Translations under genes and position numbers: made by a program
The notes under the pieces: generated by a model
What the model was told of the DNA's origin: nothing
Database searches by the model: none
The model's input: only the letters and a program-made list of their open reading frames with translations
Assembly: GCA_010094045.1 (NCBI GenBank)
Contig: ML986611.1
Span: 62,001-126,000 of the forward strand
DNA length: 64,000 bases
Reading direction: 5' to 3'
Source: Lojkania enalia
Taxonomy: Eukaryota > Ascomycota > Dothideomycetes > Pleosporales
Shown: positions 45,840-57,108 of the stretch, in pieces
How the letters are laid out: the number at the start of each line of letters is the position of its first letter
How positions within the stretch are numbered: position 1 is the stretch's first letter

Positions 45840-46914
45840 ACTCCTTTATTTTATTATTTTCTAGTAGCAATTCAATGTATATTTCCTTTTAGCACTTCTT
45901 TTCAGGTTCGACATACCGACTAGGCCATTCATCCAGATTGATATCGGGCTTATTTGCCTCTCCTCCCGCGACACCTTTCCTTCCGCATTCTTCCACGCCT
46001 CCGCTATTCACCACCCAGCTGTGGGACAATTGAATCTCCCATCGCCATCGTCCTCAAAATGTCGTCCTTCAGGCCCGTCACCCCCTAAATGGAAGCAGCT
46101 CTTCTAGAGTGCTTTCTGTCAGCCACCCGGCTCCTCCCGCTCTAATTGTGTTCGCCATTAGTCCTAATTAGATGGGCTGCCAGCGTTTTCCACTGTTTCA
46201 AACGGTATGTCAATGATGTCGTCGTGGCGATGGGTTCATCGCGTCCCGGGGGAATCTTCTTACGTTGCGTAGTGTGACGGTGGCTGACCGGGGAAAAGAT
46301 AGTGACCCGCTGGACTTCAAGTTCTTCTTGAGAATGGTGGAGAGAGGCTCAATTCTCCCACGGCTAGATTAGCGTATAGTGGAGGCGTTAAAGGTGGTAG
46401 GGAAGCTATCGTGGATGGACGCTCTGGTGTTATCTGGAATTCTTATAGAGGATGACTTTGTGCTATTTGAATCTCTTTAGCTTTTATTTGACTAATTGCC
46501 ATGCATAGTACGATGGCCACTATCTGGGCATGAGAGCTACCTCCCAAACTGCGGGTGATACATTTATGTTAGCGGGTGCGACTTCTATCTTCTTCGATAG
46601 GGAGGTCCTATCGAGCCTAGTTGCTATCAATAAGTCCCCTTTCGTCCATACTAAACTATACCCTTGTTTTGGGCGCTGAAGAATGTGCTAGAGGTTGTTC
46701 CAGTGACTCATCTAGGGTCCTCTCCATCATATTCGAGCTTTTGCCCTTCTCTACACGGTATTCGGCAGCTACTCCAGGATACCTTGCAAATTGTTTTTTG
46801 AGCAGCTCTTGTAGGTAGCTGAGGCCGTGGGTGGTGTTGGAATGCAGCTTCAATAGATTTGGCGCTCATAATGCGTAAAGAGTAGCTGGTCTGAGCAGGG
46901 TAGTAGGTAGGGCT
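45840..46914. other. Repeat-derived or intergenic DNA, nothing recognised
   Basis: Moderate GC, no gene. Short minus frames at 46656-47004 run into the truncated transposon end; I could not assign a family. Confidence 0.35.
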
Positions 46915-46948
46915 GATGAGGTGGACGACTCGCTTGTGGACTACGTTA
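46915..46948 (-). mobile_element. Truncated pogo/Fot1-type transposon end
   Basis: Read on the minus strand from TA at 46948: ACGTAGTCCACAAGCGAGTC, then GTCCACCTCATCAGCC. This matches the terminus of the full element at 51234 (ACGTATTTCACAAGCGAGTC). The element would extend leftward, but no second end was found within about 1 kb. Confidence 0.7.
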
Positions 46949-46949
46949 T

Positions 46950-48062
46950 AGGGATCTCTATGAAGCCTTTGTAATGGTGATTTGGCGAGTCTGCCGAGTT
47001 GCACCGGATACCGTCCTACGATATAAAATCACGCCGGACCGATATCAGCTGATATACCCTATTTTCTATGTACATGAATATGGCCTGCCGGCTATCCTCA
47101 ATCAAACCAGTTCAGTTCCTCATATCCCTCCCTGAGACAAGATTCGCCTCTCACCATAGTTATGAGAATCTCGTGGCTGGTCATGGCATTGCTATGTATT
47201 GCCTTGTGTTGAGACGTCGTTAGGATATCGCTGTACATGATACGGAGAGCGTCGTCGATTTTAATCCAATCCTTCCTCTGTCGATTATACTGGTCCCGCG
47301 CCCAGTTTCAATCTGTTTGTATCGAAGTCATCTCCTCGTACATAATTCTGCCAGAGAGACATCTTTCTATTTCCCCTGCTAGATTCATCTTCGGGATCCG
47401 GAACTCACACATATCTGGGAGGGGAGGTTCTGGCCCATGGATTTTAACCTCTTCAGGAGGTATGCTTGGATCCACATATTCCTATACCTCAGCCTACCAG
47501 CCGTCAGCTTGCGCTGCTCGGGCCAATTCTCCCAATCGCCAAGGGTACTGAGTATCTTTTTCTCAGACATGGCAATGGAGGGGTGTACAACAGTTGCAAC
47601 ACCAGAAATATGCTGGGATATATCGATATGGCAGAATAAATGGCCTCAAACACGATGCGACGTGTTGATAGACTCACAAAGTGCAGAATTTGCACGTAAG
47701 ACTGATGGCTGAGTGCCCAAATCTTTGGTGGACGATAAAGATGAGGATATTGCGATATTACGACAATAAAAAAAGAGGAGCGGTATCGATCGCGATATAT
47801 ATATATATAAAGAGGTTAAATTGCTGTTATTTTGGTGCGATAACCGGGCTCATAACTGTGATGAGAGGCGAATCTTGTCTCAGGGAGGGATATGAGGAAC
47901 TTAACTGGTTTAATTAAGAATAGCCAACAGGCCATATTTATGTACATAGAAAATGGGGCATATCAGCTGATATCGGTCCGGCGTGATTTTATATCGTAGG
48001 ACGGTATCCGATGCAACTCGGCAGACTTGCCAAATCCCCATTATAGCCTTTCTAGGAACCTC
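46950..48062. mobile_element. Copia-type gag fragment between inverted repeats of about 0.2 kb
   Basis: 46950-47166 and 47849-48062 are inverted copies (shared GATATCAGCTGATAT-like core, AGAGGCGAATCTTGTCTCAG, TGCCGAGTTGCA). Between them the minus strand from 47570 encodes a gag-like start MSEKKILSTLGDWENW, then after a one-step frame change YVDPSIPPEEVKIHGPEPP and EFRIPKMNLAGEIERCLSG, ending near SHEILI at the left repeat. Copia LTRs would be direct repeats, so the inverted arrangement is unusual. Confidence 0.6.
47166..47570 (-). pseudogene. Degenerate Ty1/copia gag N-terminus
   Basis: The pattern W-E-N-W...R...A-x-R followed by Y-V-D-P...P-P-E-P-P is the N-terminal gag of fungal copia elements. 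It is broken by a frameshift after GRLRYR and a TGA before NWARDQYNRQRKDW. No protease, integrase or reverse transcriptase follows. Confidence 0.6.
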
Positions 48063-48310
48063 GAAATAATCACAGATTTTATATAGCCTTAGTAGGGTAA
48101 TTGGCTCGCTTATATTCTATATTATTTGTCGTAAATTTTAGCAGTATAAAATAAGATAATATAGGGCGGCGCGGGGGGGGGGGGGGGTTAGCTCGGGGAG
48201 CTAATAAAGGCTAACAAGATTGTAGGGGTTAGACTTAGTACTATAGATGTAAGTGACTCTAAAAGCGGCGATATAACCCCTATAAAAGAGGAGCCAAAAG
48301 TCCCTAGACA
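48063..48310. other. AT-rich relic with a 15-G run
   Basis: Contains G15 at 48173-48187, likely a slippage-prone site. No gene. Confidence 0.5.
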
Positions 48311-48560
48311 TAGAGCTACCGTAATAATGTTAAAAGGAATTTGTATGTTGCAGCAGTGGTAGCGGTATTTAGGATAGTACCGTATACGATTGCAGCGATG
48401 CTTGGGACGAATGAGAAGCTGATGTCGAGAGCGAGGACTAAGGGCAGGGAGGAGGGGGGATACGCATGGGTTGGTAAGGAGATGGGGAAAATTGAACTTT
48501 GGGAGGAGGGTGTTGATGCTGGTAGCTGCTGGGCTGGGGGCGTGGACGAACCTTGCTTGA
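48311..48560 (+). pseudogene. DUF1772 membrane protein, 3' fragment with frameshift
   Basis: The frame NLYVAAVVAVFRIVPYTIAAMLGTNEKLMSRA is the conserved third helix and P-T-N/G-T-N loop of DUF1772 (anthrone-oxygenase-like) proteins. A frame change near AAAATTGAAC then gives KLNFGRRVLMLVAAGLGAWTNLA, the family's usual last helix, with TGA at 48558. One extra A or T in the AAAATT run explains it. The first half of the gene is missing, replaced by AT-rich repeat DNA. Confidence 0.65.
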
Positions 48561-48965
48561 CTTTTCAGTACTTTGTGGTGGCGGGTAGCAATGTTCTTCC
48601 TACGTTTTGGGTGTAAGGTTGACGCTACACGAACATGGGATCCGCGGTGTTAGCCTCATCAGGGCCTCGTACGAGAATATTCGATGTGATTGAGCGATGA
48701 ATGGTGATGCGGGTGGATTCCGCTCCGCTCCGCCAGGCTTAACAATCGTTGTGGGGCTGTTAATCGGCCATCGGCACCAGCCACATCCGAATCCGATGCG
48801 CGACGAATATCGTATTACAAAGGTTGGCGGCGCTACCTTAGACTCAATTTATAATCTCAATTTGCAATCGCCAGCCAATGTTCGGCCGGACTCTGACGAA
48901 GCTGTTGTATTCTGGCCTGTCCGGTCCTTATAGCCACGCGCCGGGGAAGGCTGTACGTTGTCGCC

Positions 48966-50190
48966 ATGGCGATAGCCGTCAGTGGCGCCAGGACCCTCAC
49001 CACCCTGGCCCTCGGACTTATTGCGGGCGTCCTGCTCAGCTATTTCTTGCAGCAAGCAAGTCTCCAAGAATTACCGGGAATCGTGTCGCAAGAAGATGGT
49101 TTCGGATCCACACCGGAGCCTCTACTCGACCAATTCGGCAACATGCTGAGAAATTCCTTACAAATGGCTGCGCGGGTCGCCGTCCGCCATGCTGGGCCTG
49201 CCTACAAAAGCGCCCGCTCCGCTACTCCCTTTGTTTACCGCTCTGCAACTCAATTTTCAATTCCTCCTACACCTTCGCCCGCACCCGATTCTAGCAGAAG
49301 AAGCTTCTTGTCCACAACTGCAACCATGACGACCCCGATGACCAAGTCAATCCTCGACGCCATCAAGACGCGCCGCACAATCTACTCTCTCAACAAGGAG
49401 ATGCCCATCTCCGACAAGCAGATCGTCGAGCTCACCAAGCAAGCTGTCCTGCATGTGCCCTCCGCCTTTAACTCGCAGTCGACCCGCCTTGTCGTCCTAC
49501 TCAATGCCGACCACGAGAAATTCTGGAACTACGTCCTCGAGATCCTGAAGCCTATGGTGCCAGATGATCAATGGGGGCAGACGGAGGGCAAGGTCAAGTC
49601 CTTCCAAGCCGGCTACGGAACCGTGAGTCTTATCCATTCTTCCGTTATGTTACGTAGTTTATTGTGGTGGGTAGAGATGCAGCCCTACGGCGAAGCACCT
49701 CGAAGTTTCGGCTTGAACGACAAACTGCCCCACCCGCTCCTGCACGCCCCACCATGCACCATCTCATCCCACACCATGCCCCAATTGCCCAATAACAGTC
49801 CCCGCACCCCTCCATCCACCAATCCAGCGCCGCATCCCCAAATATCCGTCTAACAAATATCAGATCCTCTTCCTCGAAGACCCCGAGCCCGTTGAAGCCC
49901 TCCGCAAAGCCTTTCCCCTCTACGCCCACCACTTCGGCGACTGGTCCGACCACTCCAACGCCATGCACCAATACGCATTGTGGCTCGCCCTTGAGGCTGA
50001 GGGAGCGGGCGCTAGTCTGCAGCACTACAACCCTATTATTGATCGCAAGGCCGCTGAGGAGTGGAACATTCCTGTCGACTGGAAGTTGAGGGCGCAGATG
50101 GTGTTTGGCGGGAAGGCAGCGGAAGCAGGCGAGAAACAGTTCAAGCCAGTGGAGGGAGAGAGGTTGTTTGTGCATGGGGCAAAAGAGTAG
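48966..50190 (+). CDS. Nitroreductase-family oxidoreductase (Hbn1/Frm2-like)
   Basis: FMN-dependent NAD(P)H nitroreductase fold. Exon 1 ends at 49622, the intron is 49623-49863 (241 bases, long for this genome) and exon 2 is 49864-50190. The conserved protein starts MTKSILDAIKTRRTIYSLNK (ATG near 49326, about 207 residues). It shows LLHVPSAFNSQS-like VLHVPSAFNSQSTRLVVLL, LFLEDPEPVEALRKAFPLY across the junction, and QMVFGGKAAEAGEK near the C-terminus. The frame is open upstream to ATG 48966, which would add 120 residues with a hydrophobic helix and an Arg/Ser-rich segment (RRSFLSTTATM), possibly a mitochondrial or membrane targeting extension. The family helps in lipid signalling and oxidative or nitro-compound stress in yeast. 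Confidence 0.85.
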
Positions 50191-51231
50191 ATATTGTCGT
50201 AGATGCGGAATATGTATGGGACTGGAGCGTTGGCATTGCGAGCATAGCATACTGATGGAATGATTGACCAGCATGGAGTCTGGGCTGATGGTTGAATAGC
50301 ATAGCGATAGCGATATATGACATAGGATTCAAACATGTAGATTTAAAATTTGGCTGCTATGATCCATTTTAGCGGCCAATTTCTTCCTTTCTCCTGTTTT
50401 ATTTATGGTAGGAATGCTCATCACGATTCAATGATGCGGACCATCTTCACCCGTTGCCACCAGCTTGTCGCCCGCGCGTTTAGCCATCGCTTTTTTCCGT
50501 TTGTGTTTCCCAGGTCCAGTCTGGTCCGTCGTAGGAATAGTCTCCACAGGAGCCAATCCGATCATAATGTGTGTAGATGTATGATGCGCCGACATACTAA
50601 TCAAGCGCGTTGGTTTCTATTTACATAACTATATATTTTGCACGCCAATAGGTTAGGTGATTGTCTAGCTAGGACATAAGATAGCCTAATCCGGAATCGA
50701 TTTGTCAGAATCCTTTGCACGAATTAGCATCCACACTTTATGGACGCATGGTGCCAAGACATGTGCCTCCGTTTTGTAGCCTTGTAGAAGAGACTGACGT
50801 GTGGAGTTTCTGATACTGGATCCATTTATCGGAATCTCCGACATGTCAGGATATAGACGCCCGCGGCTTCACCCTGGTATTCCGGGTTGTGGATTTGTAG
50901 AAGAGAAATAATGTGTGTGTTGCTTGTGGGGATTTACACTCATCCAGCATAAATGAGTGTATTTCATGTTGCAGATGCAGGGTTTTTACCTTAGAGAAGG
51001 AGTGTTAAGTTTTTAGGCCTGGGGGGCGGGCATATTGAAATAGGGGATGGGCTTTTAGAAAGAAAAAGCTTTGACATCAGCCCGGAAAGACGTGTATTAG
51101 AGAAGTGGCGCGGCGACATGAAGCTTAGATTTGTGGGTTTATGGAAGAGAGAGCTTTTGGGTAATGCTCACTGTCGACAATGCGCTACGGAGATAGTCTG
51201 AGGCTTCAAAGCTTTTTACAAGACGCAGTTT
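50191..51231. other. Intergenic, nothing recognised
   Basis: 3' flank of the nitroreductase gene leading up to the TA target site of the Fot1-like element. Confidence 0.4.
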
Positions 51232-51233
51232 TA

Positions 51234-53087
51234 ACGTATTTCACAAGCGAGTCGCCCACCCAAGCGAGTCGCCCACCTTATCAGCCATCTCTGTATTTAG
51301 AGGCGTGCATCGCGACAACGCCTGCAGGTATTACTATAATAATTTAATAGGGGATAGATATACTATTTATCTGCTACTGTACAAGTTCTAGCATTATGTC
51401 CAGGCTCGCTGCAGCGGCTGCAGCGCTTCTAGTGCAGCGTGCCTGCTCTTCTGCGCTTCCTACCTGCGCGTACTTCATCCTCTAGCTGCTTATCTACCTC
51501 CTTTTGAGCAGCTATCTCAGCAGCTTTAGCCTTAGTAAGGCTACCTTGCTTCTGTAGAACCTTTTTTGATCGCTTTTTGCGCTGTGATAGAGCCTTATTT
51601 ACTTCCTAAAGCTGACCAACCTGACGCTGAAATAGTGCGCATGAATAAGCTATCTGCGTAGCACCTTTAGCAAGCGAATTAAGAGAATTATTAATCGCAG
51701 TAGGTGAGCTATTCTAATACCTAGTAATACGGTCTTGAATCAGTATTGTTTAAGACTCTAGTTCGACGGTGTTGGTTAGTGTTTTTAACTCCCAGAAGCA
51801 ACTAGCTGCTGGTAGTAGTAATGGAGTACGAAGCTTAATATCGAGCTTTAATAGTACTATATTAGGATTATATAGTACTAGACTAGTACCTCGAAAGCTT
51901 GCGCATATATTAGCCTTAGTAATAGAGCGCTGATATGCTGTACGAAAGGTTGGTAGAAAGTCGAGCTTTATAATGTAGTGGATACCAGCTTATATAAGCT
52001 TATCAATCTTGCGCCTATATGCTTTCTTCAATAGCGAGAAGCAGCCTACATCTAGAGGCTGTAGTAGATGCGATGAATGTGCCGGCATATATAATAGAAT
52101 AATATCCTTCTCTTTATAGAGCAGCTGAAACTCAGTAGACCTATAGCTCTTATAGCTATTAATAACTAGCAGACGATAAGCGCCTGCTATATACTGCTTT
52201 ATATACTGATTAAAACGCTCTAGCTATTTAATTACGAGCTTATTATTTATCTATCTACTATTACTCAACGCGATTACTCCTCTAGATAGTATATCATCGC
52301 CCTAATACTATATAGAGAGGTACTGCTTGCTAGTAAAGATAATAAATAGTGGGATAGTATTACTGCGAGTGCTAATAGCTTAAATAACTATTACCTACTC
52401 GCGATCGTCTAGCTGTAGTAATTTTAGTCGACTAGCTAATAGTTCAGCACTAGTAACTACCTTACTAGTAGATGCGATACTTATCTAGAAGCCCGTCTTA
52501 TTAAAATTATAGATATTATTATTAGTAATACTATACTTTACTTTAGTATTACGTACTAGGTTAAACCAGCTACTAATAACTTTAGAATTCTTATAGAAAG
52601 CTCTTTAATAGTTGTATTTTTAATAGAAGTATATTTTAAGCTTAGGAATGCGATTAATAAAGTTTGTTAGCTAGTTTTTGCCAACCTAGTCTATAGAGCG
52701 AGCTCTAAGTAAATAGTTAGCTATATCTCGTATACTATCGATTATAGGAGGGTATCTATAAGATAATAGGTCTAGTATATACTATATTATAGTTGATTCT
52801 TCTAGCTTCGTAAGCTTCTTTAAATTAGGCTTGTAATCGCGTCATAAAGGTTTACCAGCGTGTTAGTCTCTAAGCATCGTTCGGGGAATACTATAGGTAA
52901 CTATAGCACTTTATACGCTCTAAATTTAATCTTAATTAATAGCTAAGATAGCTAGTAATACCTAACCTTCTTAATAGATTAATTAAGGTTGAGGTAGTTA
53001 CTGCATCGCGTTGTAAGTAGGTAGAGTATAACTTCTTAGCAAAAGTAGGCGACTTACTTAGGTGGGCGACTCGCTTGTAAAATACGT
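51234..53087 (-). mobile_element. Full-length RIP-mutated Fot1/pogo-type DNA transposon (1854 bp)
   Basis: TA at 51232-51233 and 53088-53089 is the target duplication. The ends are ACGTATTTCACAAGCGAGTC and its near-perfect inverse (ACGTATTTTACAAGCGAGTC). Inside each end GCGAGTCGCCCACC (right end: slightly mutated) recurs, a subterminal direct repeat. The interior is a decayed transposase on the minus strand. Confidence 0.9.
51380..52877 (-). pseudogene. Fot1/pogo DDE transposase, destroyed by C-to-T mutation
   Basis: The minus strand from about 52877 shows KPNLKKLTKLEES, PPIIDSIRDIANYLLRARS and NFINRIPKL, the CENP-B/HTH start of pogo-like transposases, riddled with TAA/TAG where Gln, Arg or Trp codons are expected. 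Downstream pieces fit the DDE core (SSHLLQPLDVGCFSLLKKAY region near 52000-52080) and a C-terminal zinc knuckle CSRCSEPGHNARTC (C-x2-C-x4-H-x4-C, about 51400-51440). Non-functional. Confidence 0.85.
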
Positions 53088-53089
53088 TA

Positions 53090-55836
53090 TCTCTAATAGG
53101 GGCTAAACTAAGTTTAAACGTTCTATAATATCGTTTTAAGAAACCTTTAGATAGTTAAATATTAAAAATAAGCTTAAAAGCCTTTTAGTACCGTTTTATA
53201 CTTATAGCATACTACTATTACTAAATATTTTTACGAGCCTACCAGTTTCAGGAGCACCATACTTCCGTAAAACGGCATTTTTTAAGGAACAAATATAGCT
53301 AATAAGAGAATTTGCGCTTTTTAACCACACAAACACGTAGCTTCTTTTTGCTAAAGGTCTTGGAAACTAGTATAACGATGATAAACGTTGAGATTTATGT
53401 CGAGCACTTAGTTTACCTCTTAATCTTCTCTCTAATCCTATAACTGTATTCTAGCAAAAATTTGGGTAGATCGAAAACGTGAAGACTTTAGTCATTAAGT
53501 CTTCGCCAATTTCTACTAGGACTATCATAGGTGTGGAATCCCTCTTTTAGAAAAACGAAGTATGTCTAATGTACGGACAAAATTTTCGGCAAGTATTACT
53601 CCTATAGTTTTTCAATTATGCCGGAATTATAGGTCCTATGTAGCAAACTCCTTGCACCTATTAAAAAACCCCTCTAAATATATAACTTCGGTCTGAAGGC
53701 TTTTAGAGATTATTTGAGTTCCGGAAATTCCGGAATTATCATTGATACTATAGACTGCCAGGCTCTCTTTCGAACTTTGGCATATAGAATCCTCACATAG
53801 TTCTGTTTAATCCCACACATCGGTGGTCATCATAGATAAATTTAGAGACTTCTATAGTGGTCGAGAACGAATTGAGGAAAGAAAAGGGGAGGGATGTCGG
53901 CATTTATATAGTCCATCGCTCGGCAGTGTAGATGACCGTTGTCGTGAGCTTCTATTTTTGTAGACATTGGCTAGATTACTACTTCTTAATGTTGAGATAT
54001 AGCGGTGATTTGCTAGCCACTACTTTAGAAGCTGCTTTTTAAGTGCGTAATGTACGACAAGCGGTTAGTTGTTACCCGGCGAAATACATAGCCTAGATCT
54101 AGTTGACTAGAAGCTAATAAACTCTTCGCATAAACGTTTATTCGCGGGATTTCAGCCTTATTTAAGATCCGATCTGGGTATTATAGAATTATAAAAAGTA
54201 CTCAGAGGTTATACGTCTTCTGTCGAGACATTGTTCGTGGAATTCAACCTATTAAAGTTGTCTCTCTCCATGTAATTCCATCAAAGCACGTACGGCAGAC
54301 GTCCCGGTTCATCGAGGTAGTATAATTCTATATATGATGGCGCCAAAATACTTCGCCTTTCTGCGTGCTCAGCGATTCTAGATGATTTGGCGATAGAGTA
54401 GAAACTCTTGCCAGCTGTGCACCTGGTGCCTGAAGAAGCAATCCATCTTGTGGTCATGTAAGTCAGAGTGTTAGCACCTGCCTTGGCCTGCAAGGAATTT
54501 AAATGGCTGTATGGTCCCGAAGTTTAGGGTTTCTTGGACCGCATACGTCGTCCGCAGTCCAGCCTCCTAGATTGCAATACGCACGAAATATGCTCGTCCC
54601 TGCTCTCGTATCTTTTGGCACGTTAGTACCCTCCGTGGAGCAGGATGTGCAACAAGAGCCAGCTATTATATGTTCGGAATAATGAGGCCGAACTTACTTC
54701 GTCCCACGGATATCAACCGTAGTTGAACCTCATCTTGTGCTAATACTTCAAGGTGAAGACATGCATGTAGTCAAAACCGCGAGTGTACGCTGGGAACCCT
54801 TCGTCATACGTACTGACTTCACCGATCGGTACTTGTTAATTGCACCCGTGGTGCCCGAGATTAGGCACCCATCACTATCTTTGATTTCTTTCATCAAGAT
54901 TGTGGCCGGGTGCTCGCACTTCCTCCAAAGATCATTAAGCCTCTGCAGGGTGATTTTGCTTGGAATCTGCACTGGCCATGGACGAAGTCGCGGCTGAGAG
55001 CGTGAAGTTACTGGACGGTGAGATGAATAAGGTAACTAATGCTTTGCCACTGAGAGCTGGGATATTAGGCATTGCAGCGACAAGCGTGTGTTGCTTCGTA
55101 AGAAAGTTCATGATAGAAAGTGAGGGAGTCACCGCAGGTAGATGATGATAGAATAAAGAGTAGGGAAAAGAAGCTTGGTGAGTGAGAGGGAGGAGCTCAA
55201 AAGGTGAGTACGGAAGCAGAGAATGAGTAAAATAAACCTCGACTTTGAAGGAAGGGATATACGGGCACTCGACAGGGATCGCATTACTAGGAGACGGTAA
55301 GCTGAAGTAGAATCTCCGATGATGCGCCTAAGAAATACCTATTTTTACAAGTTCTAGAGTTGCTAATAAGGATGTCTATGGTGCTCACCAGTTCACCAGC
55401 TCCCTACACAATGAGCCTAGTTCTCGCACTTTAGTTATCTATAGAGTCTTGTTCGGGAGGCCATTTCTACTTAGAGACTAGAGCAAAAATTAGGTATTTG
55501 TTTATGTCCTGTTAACCAAGCTGGTTGTTCTTGTAATAAAATGTCATTTATTTATAACGAAGTTACCAAATACCGGGGGGTGGTAGACTCAGAATTAACG
55601 CATTATAGATCAACAATACCAAAATAGAAGAACGCAGGTGCTGAGACAGCAATAACCAAGTAGTTAGCTTCAATTTGTAACTAAAACCCCGAATCGAGAC
55701 TTTTACTCTGCCTACAAGGCTCAAAACATAAATGAAATCTACTATATTTTCCTTACGCGAATCATTAATAAAAATCAGCGCGACAGAGCTCGCCCACCCT
55801 ATTCCTCTGCCGCTTTACGAGCTTCATCATTATTCT
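53090..55836. other. AT-rich repeat-poor stretch and spacer, no gene recognised
   Basis: 53.1-54.2 kb is AT-rich with no open frame above 60 codons, probably old repeat DNA. 54.3-55.2 kb has short frames on both strands (for example minus 54972-54748) without recognised motifs. Confidence 0.45.
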
Positions 55837-57108
55837 TTACACCAAGATCGTCATCCCCTGAGCCCTCGCGCCCACACCAACAGCACCCAACTGTGCATGC
55901 TGAACCAACTGCTTCGACTGCGCATCCACAACACTAATCGCCGCCTGTGTCGTACCATTTCCGGGGCTGAGCGCATACACAAACTGACCTGCGGCCCTCA
56001 AATCGATGAGGCCGGGATCCTGGCTGCTCTCCGCAACCTGTGTCAAATCGATTTCCCCAACAATGCTCGCGTCTGTGAGGCTCATTTCGACGATGCGGTT
56101 CACGGCGACATCAGTCACGAAGGCAGTCTTGGTGAAGGAGGAGATGGTGACCCAGCATGTGGCGACCTGGTCGGCGATGCTTTGGTTGGCGACAAGGTTG
56201 GCGTTGAGGGAGTCGTCGACGTTGAGGATGGCGGCGCCAAAGGAAGCGTCTGTGGCGAAGATTTGAGGGGGCATGCTGTTGGGGATGGGGAGGGAGCCGA
56301 ACAGGACGGCCGTGCCGGCTGGGCTGGAGCGAGTCTCCTCGCGAGAGAGAGTGCCAATTTGGCCGGCTGCGCCCTGGGCACAAGCGTTGGCGTCTGCAGC
56401 GTTGCCTGCGGTAACGGGGAAGACGCTTAGGAAACCGGTGTTGTTTACTGCTGGATCACCCTTGACGGTTGTGAATAGAGTGGTTTGGTCCTCGGAGAAG
56501 AAGGTCTGCGAAACGGTGTTCAAGGGGCCGACGGGAGGGTCGCTCTGATTGATCTCGAATGGCCTCAAGTCATCCATAGCCCCGATTCCATTCTGCGCGT
56601 CGAAGTTGGCACAAGAGATGCCGGCCTTCGATCCAGTCATTCCAACACACACCAAAGAGTTCTTTGAAGACGCAGCCACGGTGTTCGGGAAGGTGCCAGG
56701 CAACGCTGCAGGCTCGCCGACAAGTTGAAGGGAGAGAGGGTCCCGGGGGTTGATAGCGAGCATGGAGACAGTGTTTGAGCCCGCGTTGACAGCGAATAGG
56801 TGGTTGCCCGCAATTGTCAAAGCAGACTGCCCAATGAGTGCATCAGGAACAGCTGGCTGTCCTTCCGCGTCAACGGCTACAGAGCCACATCCACCAGTCT
56901 GGGTGACGGAAGCCTGGCCAAGCCTACCGTCCCTGTTGATGGAGATGGCGGCGACAGCATTCTCTTCCTCGTTTGTAATTAAGTACACGGCTTTCCCGTT
57001 AGAATTTTTCGGTCCTGGGCGACGGGGTTTGATGTTCGACGCTATCGGGGTCGATAGGACAACGGGGAGGAGGGAGAGGGTGAGAGTCGTGATTGATGTA
57101 AAATGCAT
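55837..57108 (-). CDS. Secreted seven-bladed beta-propeller protein (lactonase / carboxymuconate-cyclase-like)
   Basis: Single exon, 423 residues. Signal peptide MHFTSITTLTLSLLPVVLS. Repeated blade strands of about 45-60 residues: AVYLITNEEENAVAAISINRDG, NHLFAVNAGSNTVSMLAINPRD, NSLVCVGMTGSKAGISCANFD, TAFVTDVAVNRIVEMSL and QFVYALSPGNGTTQAAISVV (first and second given as AVYLITNEEENAVAAIS and LFAVNAGSNTVSMLAIN). This is the pattern of fungal extracellular propellers annotated as 3-carboxymuconate cyclase or lactonase-like; several are surface antigens in pathogenic moulds. Whether it has enzyme activity is unknown. GC-rich at wobble positions, which explains long antisense open frames. Confidence 0.88.
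   Translation of the reverse strand: MHFTSITTLTLSLLPVVLSTPIASNIKPRRPGPKNSNGKAVYLITNEEENAVAAISINRDGRLGQASVTQTGGCGSVAVDAEGQPAVPDALIGQSALTIAGNHLFAVNAGSNTVSMLAINPRDPLSLQLVGEPAALPGTFPNTVAASSKNSLVCVGMTGSKAGISCANFDAQNGIGAMDDLRPFEINQSDPPVGPLNTVSQTFFSEDQTTLFTTVKGDPAVNNTGFLSVFPVTAGNAADANACAQGAAGQIGTLSREETRSSPAGTAVLFGSLPIPNSMPPQIFATDASFGAAILNVDDSLNANLVANQSIADQVATCWVTISSFTKTAFVTDVAVNRIVEMSLTDASIVGEIDLTQVAESSQDPGLIDLRAAGQFVYALSPGNGTTQAAISVVDAQSKQLVQHAQLGAVGVGARAQGMTILV

Noticed and set aside
46656..47004. Minus frames as a pogo transposase start
   Set aside because: The terminus matches Fot1, but the translation (MSAKSIEAAFQHHPRPQL) does not continue into CENP-B or DDE motifs.
54737..55145. Overlapping short frames on both strands
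   Set aside because: None has a recognisable motif or a convincing splice partner.
55732..56430. 232-codon plus-strand frame
   Set aside because: Antisense to the beta-propeller gene; caused by GC-rich wobble positions. Its Gly/Asp/Val-rich translation is a typical shadow.
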